NCBI RefSeq assembly: GCF_001435895.1
Contig: NZ_AZFZ01000016.1
Location: 1 to 46,841, forward strand
DNA from: Lentilactobacillus parafarraginis DSM 18390 = JCM 14109
GTDB lineage: Bacteria; Bacillota; Bacilli; Lactobacillales; Lactobacillaceae
DNA: 46,841 bases
Direction of reading: 5' to 3'
Of the stretch, positions 28,380 to 36,429 are shown piece after piece. Made by a program: the position numbers and the translations under genes. Each line of letters begins with the position of its first letter. The first letter of the stretch is position 1. Below the pieces are notes generated by a model. The model was not told the DNA's origin. It did no database searches and saw only the letters and a list, made by a program, of their open reading frames with translations.

Positions 28380-29262
28380 AGCGTGCCAGGTAATTCTTCA
28401 TATCATCAGGTAGCGGCGCGTGGCAATCAATATACCGCCCACTAAATGGGTTGAAGAACCGAACTTCTGCACAGTGCAGCGCCTGTCTTGGAAATGACTG
28501 ATCACTTGGATTATACAGCCAATCACCAACGAGCGGATGGCCGATCGCACTCATATGGACGCGAATTTGGTGGGTTCGGCCGGTATGAATTCGCAGTCGA
28601 ATCAGGGTGTGGCCCACCAAGCGTTTAACCGGCCAAGCTTCGGTCACTGACATTTTTCCTGGCCAAATCACTTGGCGTTTCACTAACGATCCCGGAACCC
28701 GACCAATCGGCAGGTAAATTTCAAAATGAGCGGACGAAAACGTACCGGCCACAATGGCAAGGTACGTTTTCTGAATTTGCCGATCTTTTAGCTGCTTGTC
28801 CAAAACGGAGTGGGCAAAATGGTGCTTACCAAAAATCACTAACCCACTGGTGTCCTTATCCAACCGGGTTGCAATGTGAATCTTGCGATTAGCATACCCC
28901 ATGCGTTCGTAGTAGCCCTTAACCCGATTAACCAAGGAATCGTTGGCCTTATTGTGCGCGGGAACCGACGCCACGCCGGCCGGCTTATTGACAATCAAAA
29001 AATGCTCATCTTCAAACACAATTTGAATCGGCAAATCAGACGCTGGTAGATGATCATTTTCAGGTTCCGGCGGTAACACCACCTTCACGATGTCCTGAGA
29101 AACCAGCACGCGGTTAACCCGGGACGGTTCACCATTTACCAGGGTTTGGCCGCCGTGATACTTAATTTTTTTAAGGAGGGTCCTTGAAATCCCGTATCCC
29201 ATAATAAAAGTTCGGACCTTAATGGGGACGGTTCCGTGATACTGCCATGTAAACTCAGTCAT
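28369..29262 (-). CDS. RluA/RluD-family pseudouridine synthase (YjbO type)
   Basis: 297 residues from ATG 29262, which overlaps the nadK end by 8 nt. Catalytic block ATRLDKDTSGLVIFGKH near 143 holds the active-site Asp; further family motifs are VNKPAGVASVPA near 98 and GRTHQIRVHMSAIGHPLVGD near 230. An N-terminal S4-like segment (SRTLLKKIKYHGGQTLVNG) precedes the catalytic domain. By order (relQ, nadK, then this gene) it corresponds to Bacillus YjbO; the RNA target is not known from sequence. Confidence 0.9.
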   Translation of the reverse strand: MTEFTWQYHGTVPIKVRTFIMGYGISRTLLKKIKYHGGQTLVNGEPSRVNRVLVSQDIVKVVLPPEPENDHLPASDLPIQIVFEDEHFLIVNKPAGVASVPAHNKANDSLVNRVKGYYERMGYANRKIHIATRLDKDTSGLVIFGKHHFAHSVLDKQLKDRQIQKTYLAIVAGTFSSAHFEIYLPIGRVPGSLVKRQVIWPGKMSVTEAWPVKRLVGHTLIRLRIHTGRTHQIRVHMSAIGHPLVGDWLYNPSDQSFPRQALHCAEVRFFNPFSGRYIDCHAPLPDDMKNYLARYER

Positions 29263-30067
29263 CCAGGTCAGCCTCACCGATGAACGAGTTGCTGACTCGC
29301 CGCCAGAACTGCTTGTGACGGTATTGGGCAAACGAAATTCGCTTCTGAGAAATGCGGTACTCAACCGACGCCATTTTTCGGGTTGTGATCACCTGATGAT
29401 CACAGGTCAAGATGGTCCGGTTGGTTGATTTGGGAACAATCTTAATCCACTCGTCAGGGGCCACAATGAGCGGCGAGCCCAACGTCCGAAAGACCCGGTT
29501 GTTGATCGACGAAATTTCGGCAATCTGAATGGCATTCAAGCGCGGATTGATAATGGCCCCACCGACCGACTTGTTATAAGCAGTTGACCCACTGGGAGTC
29601 GATACACAGAGGCCGTCGCCCCGAAAGCCTTCAAAGAGAAAGTCCTTGATATAGACATCAGCGACCATTGACCCACTAATCTGCTTGAGCGTGGATTCAT
29701 TAAGCGCCAACCCAATGTCCGGGGAATCGCCGCCAACGTAGTTCACCTTAATATCCAGCAACGGATAGGTGACGCTTTGACCGTTGTCGTTTCGAAGACT
29801 GGCCACCAAATCATTGACTTCATAGTCGCGCCAATCCGTGTAGAAGCCTAAGTGACCGGTATGGATTCCGATAAACCGCACCTTATCACTGATGTCTTGA
29901 TAGTGATGAAACGCCGACAGTAATGTGCCATCACCCCCAACTGAAATCACAATCTCGGGGTTTAACCCATCAATGTTAAGATCCTGAGACTTTTCAATTT
30001 GTTTTCGTAGTGAGGTCGCCACAATGTTGGACGTCTCCCCTAAATTACTGTAAATTGCTATTCTCAT
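29255..30067 (-). CDS. nadK: NAD kinase
   Basis: Makes NADP from NAD with ATP. 270 residues. ISVGGDGTLLSAFH near 42 is the GGDG phosphate motif, FIGIHTGHLGFYTDW near 68, NESTLKQISG near 123 (NE-motif), and DGLCVSTPSGSTAYN near 148. Its ATG lies inside the last 23 nt of relQ and its stop overlaps the next gene by 8 nt, so the three are translationally coupled. Confidence 0.96.
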   Translation of the reverse strand: MRIAIYSNLGETSNIVATSLRKQIEKSQDLNIDGLNPEIVISVGGDGTLLSAFHHYQDISDKVRFIGIHTGHLGFYTDWRDYEVNDLVASLRNDNGQSVTYPLLDIKVNYVGGDSPDIGLALNESTLKQISGSMVADVYIKDFLFEGFRGDGLCVSTPSGSTAYNKSVGGAIINPRLNAIQIAEISSINNRVFRTLGSPLIVAPDEWIKIVPKSTNRTILTCDHQVITTRKMASVEYRISQKRISFAQYRHKQFWRRVSNSFIGEADLDD

Positions 30068-30698
30068 CAGAGGACTTCCTTAACTTATTGTCTGGGGCTG
30101 CTTCGTTAGTTTCCTGCAATTCATCGCGGATTTCTGACATCTCTTCATCTAACTTAAAAGCTGCTTCAGCGGAACTTTCGAGCCGCCCCTTTAAATCATC
30201 AGGGAACTCGCCCTGATATTTATAATTCAATGAATGTTCAACCGTTGCCCAGAAATTCATGGCCAATGTGCGAACCTGAATTTCTGCCAAAATTACCTTC
30301 TCCCCGTCCAGCATCTGAACGGGATACTCAAAGATAATGTGGTAGGAACGATAACCACTGGGCTTCTTATTGTGAACATAGTCACGCTCTTCGAGGATGT
30401 TAATATCAGTCCGCTTTCTTAACAAGTCCACAACCTGATAGATATCTTCGACAAACTGACACATAATCCGCAGTCCGGCAATATCTTCCATGTCCTCTTC
30501 CAAGCGGTCCTCGGAAATATGACGGCGAACCATCTTTTCCTTAATACTATCAACCGGCTTTACTCGCCCGGTCACAAATTCAATGGGGCTTCGACCATCA
30601 ATTTTTAAAAACTGAGCTCGAATTCCCCGTAATTTTACCTTTAATTCATCAACAGCTTGTTTGTAGGGAATTAAAAAGTTGTCCCAATCTTCAATCAA
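30045..30698 (-). CDS. relQ: small alarmone synthetase RelQ (GTP pyrophosphokinase, YjbM type)
   Basis: 217 residues with only the (p)ppGpp synthetase domain; no hydrolase, TGS or ACT domain, as in RelQ. Motifs: KLRGIRAQFLK near 22, RVKPVDSIKEKM near 45, EDMEDIAGLRIMCQF near 70, KPSGYRSYHIIFEYP near 112 (the G-loop for GTP) and AEIQVRTLAMNFWATVEH near 138. TTG start at 30698 with GGAAG 7 nt upstream. RelQ-type enzymes form tetramers and respond to cell-wall or ethanol stress; here the gene is divergent from spxH. Confidence 0.94.
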   Translation of the reverse strand: MIEDWDNFLIPYKQAVDELKVKLRGIRAQFLKIDGRSPIEFVTGRVKPVDSIKEKMVRRHISEDRLEEDMEDIAGLRIMCQFVEDIYQVVDLLRKRTDINILEERDYVHNKKPSGYRSYHIIFEYPVQMLDGEKVILAEIQVRTLAMNFWATVEHSLNYKYQGEFPDDLKGRLESSAEAAFKLDEEMSEIRDELQETNEAAPDNKLRKSSDENSNLQ

Positions 30699-30976
30699 GC
30701 TATCACTTCCAATCTGTTTACGAATGTGGTAACCTAAAATTTCATTGCCGTGTCACTCACGACATGGGGAAAACCACACGCTTACTCTGATAAATTGCCA
30801 TCATTGGCAAATTTTACAATCAGACTTTATTTTAACATACTAACAAGCGTTCCCCCAAAATCAAAACGAACATTTTTGAGCAAATATATTGTTTTTAGCT
30901 CAAAATTTGGTATTCTTAGATAAGTAAATAATTGGTATATCACTTTTACTTGTCGATTACAAATTGGAGGGGCAAT
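30699..30976. promoter_or_regulatory. divergent control region of relQ and spxH
   Basis: For spxH an extended -10 TGGTATTCT lies at 30908-30916 with TTGTTT 16 nt upstream of the hexamer. A perfect 8-bp dyad, TTTTGAGC (30874-30881) and GCTCAAAA (30898-30905), brackets that -35. For relQ, TGTTAAAAT on the minus strand near 30830-30840 is an extended -10 candidate, and a TTGCCA/TGGCAA hairpin lies in its leader near 30795-30812. The rest of the stretch is AT-rich and featureless. Confidence 0.5.
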
Positions 30977-31603
30977 ATGGTTCTCGAAATTTATTTATTC
31001 ATAGATCCGTTGAATCGACATTGTTACGACGCTGAAAAAACGATTGATAACATTTCTAAAAAGCTGAGCAACAAAGTCTCAGTTCGGTTTATCTCGATGT
31101 TAAACATTAAAATCTTAAATCAAATGGCTGCCCGCGCCAACGGCAACTTTGACCACACCCTGCCTTACAACATTGTGTTAGATTCAAAAGCCGCTTCGTT
31201 TCAGGGCAAGAAACTTGGCCGCCGTTTTCTGATGGATCTCCAGCATGAAATGCTCGTAAACCACCAGACGTATAATGATCAGTTGGTTTATAAGTTGGCA
31301 GAAAATAATGGTTTGGATTGTGAAATGTTCAAGGAAGATCGTCGCTCGGAACTCGCAGAAAACATGTTCCGGTGTGATCAGCGAATGGTCCACGAAATGT
31401 CAGTCAGTGATCCGGCAACCGCGGTCCTATTCAATTCAGCAGTCGATAACAATGGCGTTTTAATTAAAGATTTTGATTATAATTCACTATTTAGCTTCTG
31501 CGCCCGGAGCCTCAAGTCCGTGACGCACTTTGAAGAATTGGTGAGGCAACACCAGAATCGCCAGGGGGCAACGATTCTATATCCCCAATCGAATTTCTTT
31601 TAA
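30977..31603 (+). CDS. spxH: SpxH (YjbH) family adaptor, DsbA-like thioredoxin fold
   Basis: 208 residues. Thioredoxin/DsbA-like fold beginning LEIYLFIDPLNRHCYDAEK; a single cysteine (about residue 17) replaces the CxxC of true oxidoreductases. In Bacillus the homolog (YjbH, now SpxH) delivers Spx to ClpXP. The spx target gene lies 12 kb away in the same window, and pepF and relQ are next to it as in Bacillus. GGAGG is 6 nt before ATG 30977; an upstream in-frame start lacks a site. Adaptor function is inferred from family and order. Confidence 0.85.
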   Translation: MVLEIYLFIDPLNRHCYDAEKTIDNISKKLSNKVSVRFISMLNIKILNQMAARANGNFDHTLPYNIVLDSKAASFQGKKLGRRFLMDLQHEMLVNHQTYNDQLVYKLAENNGLDCEMFKEDRRSELAENMFRCDQRMVHEMSVSDPATAVLFNSAVDNNGVLIKDFDYNSLFSFCARSLKSVTHFEELVRQHQNRQGATILYPQSNFF

Positions 31604-31615
31604 ACTCATAAAATT

Positions 31616-31662
31616 CAAAAATGCGTGATGACTTCAATGATAAAGTCGTCACGCATTTTTTG
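31616..31662. terminator. bidirectional terminator between spxH and pepF
   Basis: AAAATGCGTGATGACTT pairs with AAGTCGTCACGCATTTT (one G-T pair, short loop) with T-runs on both strands. It serves the convergent spxH and pepF genes. Confidence 0.9.
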
Positions 31663-31673
31663 ATCGATCCCAA

Positions 31674-33479
31674 TTAAAATAGCTTTTCAAATTCGTCAAG
31701 GCGCGCTTCAAAAATTTGAAATGCATGTTCAAGATAAGCCGGCTTGGTCATATCAACGCCAGCCTTTTTCATCACATTAATCGGCGTCTCTGAACTTCCC
31801 GCCTTCAGGTAATTCAAATATTTTTCAACACTCTTCTGACCGCCATTGACAATATTGTCGGCTAAAGTGGAGGCCGCCGCAAACCCGGTTGCGTATTGGT
31901 AAACGTAGAAGTTGTAATAGAAATGCGGAATTCGCGACCACTCCAAGCCAATTTGGGGATCTGAGATCACGCGATCACCGTAATACTTTTGATTCAGTTG
32001 ACGGTAATAATCGTCCATGAAGTTGGCGGTCAATGGCTGGCCCTTGGCCTCCTGGTCATGGATGTACTGTTCAAATTCCGCAAACTGGGTTTGGCGGAAG
32101 ACGGTACCCTTGAAGCCGTCAAGGTAGTAATTCAAGATGTGCCGTTTCATTTCAGAATTGTCCTTGAACTTCTCCAAGAGATAATCCGTCAAGATATTTT
32201 CATTGGTTGTCGACGCAATTTCGGCAACGAAGATTGAATAATCCCCGTACTGGTAAGGCTGATTATGGGTCGCATAGTAGCTGTGCATACTGTGACCGGT
32301 TTCGTGGACTAATGTGTACAGGTTATCCAGATTGTCCTTCCAGTTTAATAAAATAAACGGGTTCGTATCGTACGTTCCAGACGAATACCCGCCGCTACGC
32401 TTGTAACGGTTCTCGACGACATCAATCCAGCGATGATCAAACTCATCTTTGACGTGGCTAATGTAGTCCGATCCCATCACAGCGAGAGCCTCAAGGGCGA
32501 TCTGCTTGGATTGGTCAAACCGGTACTTTGGCGACCGCTTGCCGACTAGAGAGGTATACATATCATACATATGAAGTTCGTCGACGCCTAAGATCTTCTT
32601 GCGCAGCGCCACGTAGCGATGCAGCAGATCCAAGTGGTCATTTACCTCGGCGATCAAATTGTCGTAGACCTGAACCGGAATTTCGGTTGCCGAAAGGGCC
32701 GATTCCAACGCATTGTCATAGTGGCGCAACTTGGCCTTGAAATTATGATTCTTCACGTTGGTGGTCAAAGTTGCCGCTAACGTGTGCTGGAATTGTTTGT
32801 AAACACTATAGAGCTTTTCAAACGCTTCTTTGCGAACGGTCCGGTTGGCCGACTCCAGCAAAATCCCGTAACCCCCTTGGGACAATTGAACCTGGTTACC
32901 AGAATCATCGGTAACCGTCGGAAACGATAGGTCGGTGTTGTCCAGAATGCCAAAGGTCTTTTCACCAGACGAAAAAATATCGTCGGCGCCGGCAAGAACG
33001 GATTCAACGTCGTTACTCAGGATGTGAGCCCGCTTTTCAAATGTCTGGTCAAACAGTCGTTTGTATGCTTTTAATTTCGGTTGATCCTGGTAAAACGCCG
33101 TCATCTGATCATCACTAATTGTGAGCAATTCTGGGTCAAACCATGCTGTTGCCGCCCCAAATTGCGCAGCAAGCGACTCAACTCTGGAAAACATTGCCTG
33201 ATAACGGTCCTCACTGGTATCCTGATCGTTTTTGAGCTGAGCGTACACGTAGACCTTCTCAAGCCGTCTGGCCGCCGTCAGCATCTTCTCAGTGGCGTTT
33301 CTGAGGGCATCGCCACTCGTGGCTAACGTCCCCGCCAGTTGCTTCAGTGATGAGAGATCTTCAGAAACGCGCTTAAAATCGGCCTCAAAATCATCATCAG
33401 TTGCATATACGGTTGTCAAATCCCAAGTCAATTCGGTTGGGACATCCTTTCGCAACGGTAACTCTTGTGCTTTTGCCAT
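31674..33479 (-). CDS. pepF: oligoendopeptidase F
   Basis: M3-family zinc metallopeptidase of 601 residues acting on peptides of about 7-17 residues in the cytoplasm. HETGHSMHSYY near 390 provides HExxH, with the third ligand Glu in FVAEIASTTNE near 418. LRKDVPTELTWDL at the N terminus is the usual PepF start, so ATG 33479 is preferred to the open frame 56 codons longer that runs into coiA. Neighbour of coiA as in Bacillus. Confidence 0.96.
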   Translation of the reverse strand: MAKAQELPLRKDVPTELTWDLTTVYATDDDFEADFKRVSEDLSSLKQLAGTLATSGDALRNATEKMLTAARRLEKVYVYAQLKNDQDTSEDRYQAMFSRVESLAAQFGAATAWFDPELLTISDDQMTAFYQDQPKLKAYKRLFDQTFEKRAHILSNDVESVLAGADDIFSSGEKTFGILDNTDLSFPTVTDDSGNQVQLSQGGYGILLESANRTVRKEAFEKLYSVYKQFQHTLAATLTTNVKNHNFKAKLRHYDNALESALSATEIPVQVYDNLIAEVNDHLDLLHRYVALRKKILGVDELHMYDMYTSLVGKRSPKYRFDQSKQIALEALAVMGSDYISHVKDEFDHRWIDVVENRYKRSGGYSSGTYDTNPFILLNWKDNLDNLYTLVHETGHSMHSYYATHNQPYQYGDYSIFVAEIASTTNENILTDYLLEKFKDNSEMKRHILNYYLDGFKGTVFRQTQFAEFEQYIHDQEAKGQPLTANFMDDYYRQLNQKYYGDRVISDPQIGLEWSRIPHFYYNFYVYQYATGFAAASTLADNIVNGGQKSVEKYLNYLKAGSSETPINVMKKAGVDMTKPAYLEHAFQIFEARLDEFEKLF

Positions 33480-33519
33480 CTGGTAACCATCCCTTACATA
33501 ATTAATTACTATTAGCGTA

Positions 33520-34665
33520 TCACAAGAGTTGGCGGTTTGTGAGAATAAACCGCCGTTTCTGATCATAATCATCGAACCATTCCGGCCGGTTAATAATCGC
33601 AATCCCGCCGATGGTATAGCGCAAATACCCAGCCGATCGGCAATCACGAATGAACTGGCGAAACCGGTCAGCCATCAGCTGCCGCCCAACCCTAACCTGC
33701 GCGAATTCGATTAAGAATTGCTCACAGCCGGCCTCAAATATCGCTTCCAATTCCGAAGTGCTAAAATCTTGCTGGCCACGCTCAAAAAGCTGCAGCACCA
33801 ACCACACCTTCCATCCAAGGACCCCCTGCTTTACGATGGGCAAGCCACCGCCGGCTTGGCCATGACAAATCATCGGGCACCCAACAAACTGCCGGCCAGC
33901 CGCGTAGCAGGCGTTCACGCTTGAAAGGTACGTCTTTGCCCGCCGCAGGTTACTTTCCTGGATGGTCCGCAGCTGGTGAAGAATCCGCTGGCGGGCTTGA
34001 AAATGGCCGCCAATTTGCTGGGAATAGTGAGTTTGGCTGGTTCTCATAAAGGCCATTAGCGCCCGCAAATTTGAAAATTTTTGAACCTCAGCAACCATCT
34101 TACCAGCGACTTCCTGAATGAAGTAGTGAAGACCGAATAACCGCGTTTTGGACGAATAACTGACAAAGTAAAAGCCCAGTCGATCGTTAAACCGGGCAAA
34201 TTTGGCAATCTGTTCCCGACGATAACGACCGGTGGCATGCCGATCACCCACAATCCAGATGACATCGGCCGCTACCTGTTGGTAGCCAGCCGTGCGCCGC
34301 TTAATTTCAGTAAATGAAATTGGGCTGCACTGGTACTCGAACACCAGCTGCCAGTCCGGAACATATACATCTGCCCGCTGTTTAATGGCATCAAAATCCC
34401 GCTCGATGACCGCCATATGGCCGATCTCAGAAATGTCGGCTTGAAAGCGCAGTTTCCCGGCTTGGTGGGCGGCACTCTCGCTTTCACTATAGGGGCAATC
34501 TGATAGGCCCCGATGACTAAAGTGGGCAATTCGGTACTGACCGCGTTTAAGAATAACGGACTGCCGACACTGAGGACAGATAAAATTTGCCCGGGACTTT
34601 TTGCTGGTATCCTTGGAAACTTTCTGAGCTTCAATTAACCGGCCATTAAGCTGCGCAACTAACAT
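33520..34665 (-). CDS. coiA: competence protein CoiA
   Basis: 381 residues. N-terminal zinc-binding segment CPQC ... HFSH ... C (about 32-61), then a PD-(D/E)XK-like nuclease core with ADVYVPDWQLVFEYQCS near 95 (D and E-x-Q) and a long helical C-terminal part. CoiA is needed after DNA uptake for recombination in streptococci and Bacillus. The frame extends 17 codons upstream, but AAGGAG is 6 nt before ATG 34665. The gene is intact. No ComX-type box was recognised upstream. Confidence 0.9.
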   Translation of the reverse strand: MLVAQLNGRLIEAQKVSKDTSKKSRANFICPQCRQSVILKRGQYRIAHFSHRGLSDCPYSESESAAHQAGKLRFQADISEIGHMAVIERDFDAIKQRADVYVPDWQLVFEYQCSPISFTEIKRRTAGYQQVAADVIWIVGDRHATGRYRREQIAKFARFNDRLGFYFVSYSSKTRLFGLHYFIQEVAGKMVAEVQKFSNLRALMAFMRTSQTHYSQQIGGHFQARQRILHQLRTIQESNLRRAKTYLSSVNACYAAGRQFVGCPMICHGQAGGGLPIVKQGVLGWKVWLVLQLFERGQQDFSTSELEAIFEAGCEQFLIEFAQVRVGRQLMADRFRQFIRDCRSAGYLRYTIGGIAIINRPEWFDDYDQKRRFILTNRQLL

Positions 34666-34774
34666 GGGAATCTCCTTTACCAATCGCCATTTAAAAAGAT
34701 ATACGCAAATTTTCATTAATTAACTGCAAAATTGTTTACTTTCGGCAAAGATTCACCAAAATAGGAGTTAGATG

Positions 34775-34803
34775 CTATTAATCAGTCCAAATTTGGTTAT
34801 AAT
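34775..34803 (+). promoter_or_regulatory. gshA promoter with a palindrome next to the -10
   Basis: TATAAT at 34798-34803 on the plus strand. The 10-bp palindrome CCAAATTTGG (34787-34796) fills the spacer one base upstream of it. The -35 is poor (CTATTA at 34775-34780), which would suit an activated or repressed promoter. The opposite strand must hold the coiA promoter, which I could not fix. Confidence 0.5.
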
Positions 34804-34836
34804 TATTTGTAAATCTATCCATCCAGGAGACTACCA

Positions 34837-36366
34837 ATGCTTGAAAACCTATTAGCATACATCAAACAAGAAGACGTTGCAGAACAGCTCTATCACAGCT
34901 TAATTGGTATTGAGATCGAAGAACATCGGGTTGACGCTGATGGCAAACTCAGTCGTCATCCCTATCCAGCTAACCTGGGATCACGCAAGTATCATCCCTA
35001 CCTTCAATCAGATTTTTCAGAGACAATGAACGAACTCATTACTGATCCAAATCCCAATATTGGTGGGGTTTTGGATCAGCTTGACACCATCCAGACCGTT
35101 CTTTACCGCTCTATGAAGGCCGATGACTATATTTGGCCCCTTAGCATGCCGCCCGCAATATCGGCAGATGACCGTAATTTCATTGCCGAACACTTTGAAC
35201 GGCCGCCCTTTCAAAAATACCGGGATTATCTGACGAATAAGTATGGCGTGCCGTTAAAAATTGTCACCGGCCTGCACGTTAATTTCAGTATTCCAGAACC
35301 CGTGATCAACCGTCTATATACCCATTATGAACAACAATTTGATTCATTGGTTGCCTTTAAAAACGCCCTGTATTTCCAAATTACCCAGAACGTGATTCTG
35401 TACCGCTGGCTGTTCACCTACCTCTTTGGCGCCAGCCCAATCGCAGAGGATGGTTTCTTCGAAAATGGTGATGTCCCTGAAGCACTGGCTGCTCCGGTCC
35501 GCAGTATCCGCAACAGCATTTACGGCTACGTTAATCAACCCAATGATCAGGTAAACGTCACCCTTTATTCAAGTTTGGGGAACTACATCAGTCGGATTTC
35601 CGAGGCTGTTAGTACCCACCGGCTTTACTCACCAGCGGAGTTTTACGGGCCGGTGCGCTTGCGGGGCCAGCAGGACTTGGAAGCTTATCGTCGCCGGGGC
35701 GTTTCCTATCTTGAATTCCGGGTGATGGATAACACCCCGTTTACCCCCAACGGAATTAGTCGTCACGCCCTGTACTTCATCAAATTCTTCTTAATGTATC
35801 TGCTGGTCAAGCCGGTGGATGAAACCCACATTCATGAGTCCCTCAAGCAGGCCTTCGATGATAATAACCAGGTTGCTCTTGAGGCGCCGGATCAGCCGAC
35901 GTTCAAACAGGATGGAGGAATCCAAATCTTTGACGAGCTGATCGCCATGGCTAAGCAGCTGCACGCTCACTCCGAACAGCTTCAAGCACTGGACGACTTT
36001 AGTGAGGTAATTACCCATCCTGAGCTAACCGCCTCGGCAATGCTGTTGCCAAAGATCAAAAATGGCAGCCTGGCTGATTTTGGCATGACGACCGCTCGAA
36101 AATGGAAGAAAGCCCGTCTGAATTCCGACCAGCTGTTACCCACGATGGCCAATCTCCCTGAAAATGCCCAACAATTAATCTTTCACGCCATTCAGCTGGG
36201 AATTCGGTATTTTGAAATCCGGGACGAAAATGGCGCCGAACTGCTAATGTTCACGTACGACAACGTCACTCAGGTGGTTTATGCCAATAAGGTGGGTAAC
36301 GACCCGCTGGCCTACTTGTATGACCTATTTCCAGAGATTAAGGACGCCGCAGCTAAAGCATGGTAA
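34837..36366 (+). CDS. gshA: glutamate-cysteine ligase, stand-alone GshA type
   Basis: 509 residues, homologous to the N-terminal ligase half of the bifunctional GshAB (GshF) but without the ATP-grasp glutathione synthetase half. Makes gamma-glutamylcysteine from Glu, Cys and ATP. Motifs: IGIEIEEHRV near 23, a TGLHVNFS segment near 145, YGPVRLRGQQ near 265 and SYLEFRVMDNTPF near 287. CCAGGAG lies 9 nt before ATG 34837. With no glutathione synthetase here, the product may be gamma-glutamylcysteine itself, a known low-molecular thiol in some lactic acid bacteria. Flanked by its own promoter and terminator. Confidence 0.88.
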   Translation: MLENLLAYIKQEDVAEQLYHSLIGIEIEEHRVDADGKLSRHPYPANLGSRKYHPYLQSDFSETMNELITDPNPNIGGVLDQLDTIQTVLYRSMKADDYIWPLSMPPAISADDRNFIAEHFERPPFQKYRDYLTNKYGVPLKIVTGLHVNFSIPEPVINRLYTHYEQQFDSLVAFKNALYFQITQNVILYRWLFTYLFGASPIAEDGFFENGDVPEALAAPVRSIRNSIYGYVNQPNDQVNVTLYSSLGNYISRISEAVSTHRLYSPAEFYGPVRLRGQQDLEAYRRRGVSYLEFRVMDNTPFTPNGISRHALYFIKFFLMYLLVKPVDETHIHESLKQAFDDNNQVALEAPDQPTFKQDGGIQIFDELIAMAKQLHAHSEQLQALDDFSEVITHPELTASAMLLPKIKNGSLADFGMTTARKWKKARLNSDQLLPTMANLPENAQQLIFHAIQLGIRYFEIRDENGAELLMFTYDNVTQVVYANKVGNDPLAYLYDLFPEIKDAAAKAW

Positions 36367-36372
36367 TAATTG

Positions 36373-36425
36373 AAAAAACGAGTTTCATCATTCATCAACC
36401 AATGAATAGTGAAACTCGTTTTTTA
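36373..36425. terminator. bidirectional terminator between gshA and the histidine kinase gene
   Basis: AAAAAACGAGTTTCA and TGAAACTCGTTTTTT arms with an inner ATTCAT/ATGAAT extension; T-runs on both strands. Serves convergent genes. Confidence 0.9.
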
Positions 36426-36429
36426 ATGC

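Noticed and set aside
33480-33647. N-terminal extension of 56 codons on pepF
   Set aside because: It overlaps the end of coiA and is not PepF-like; the family start is at 33479.
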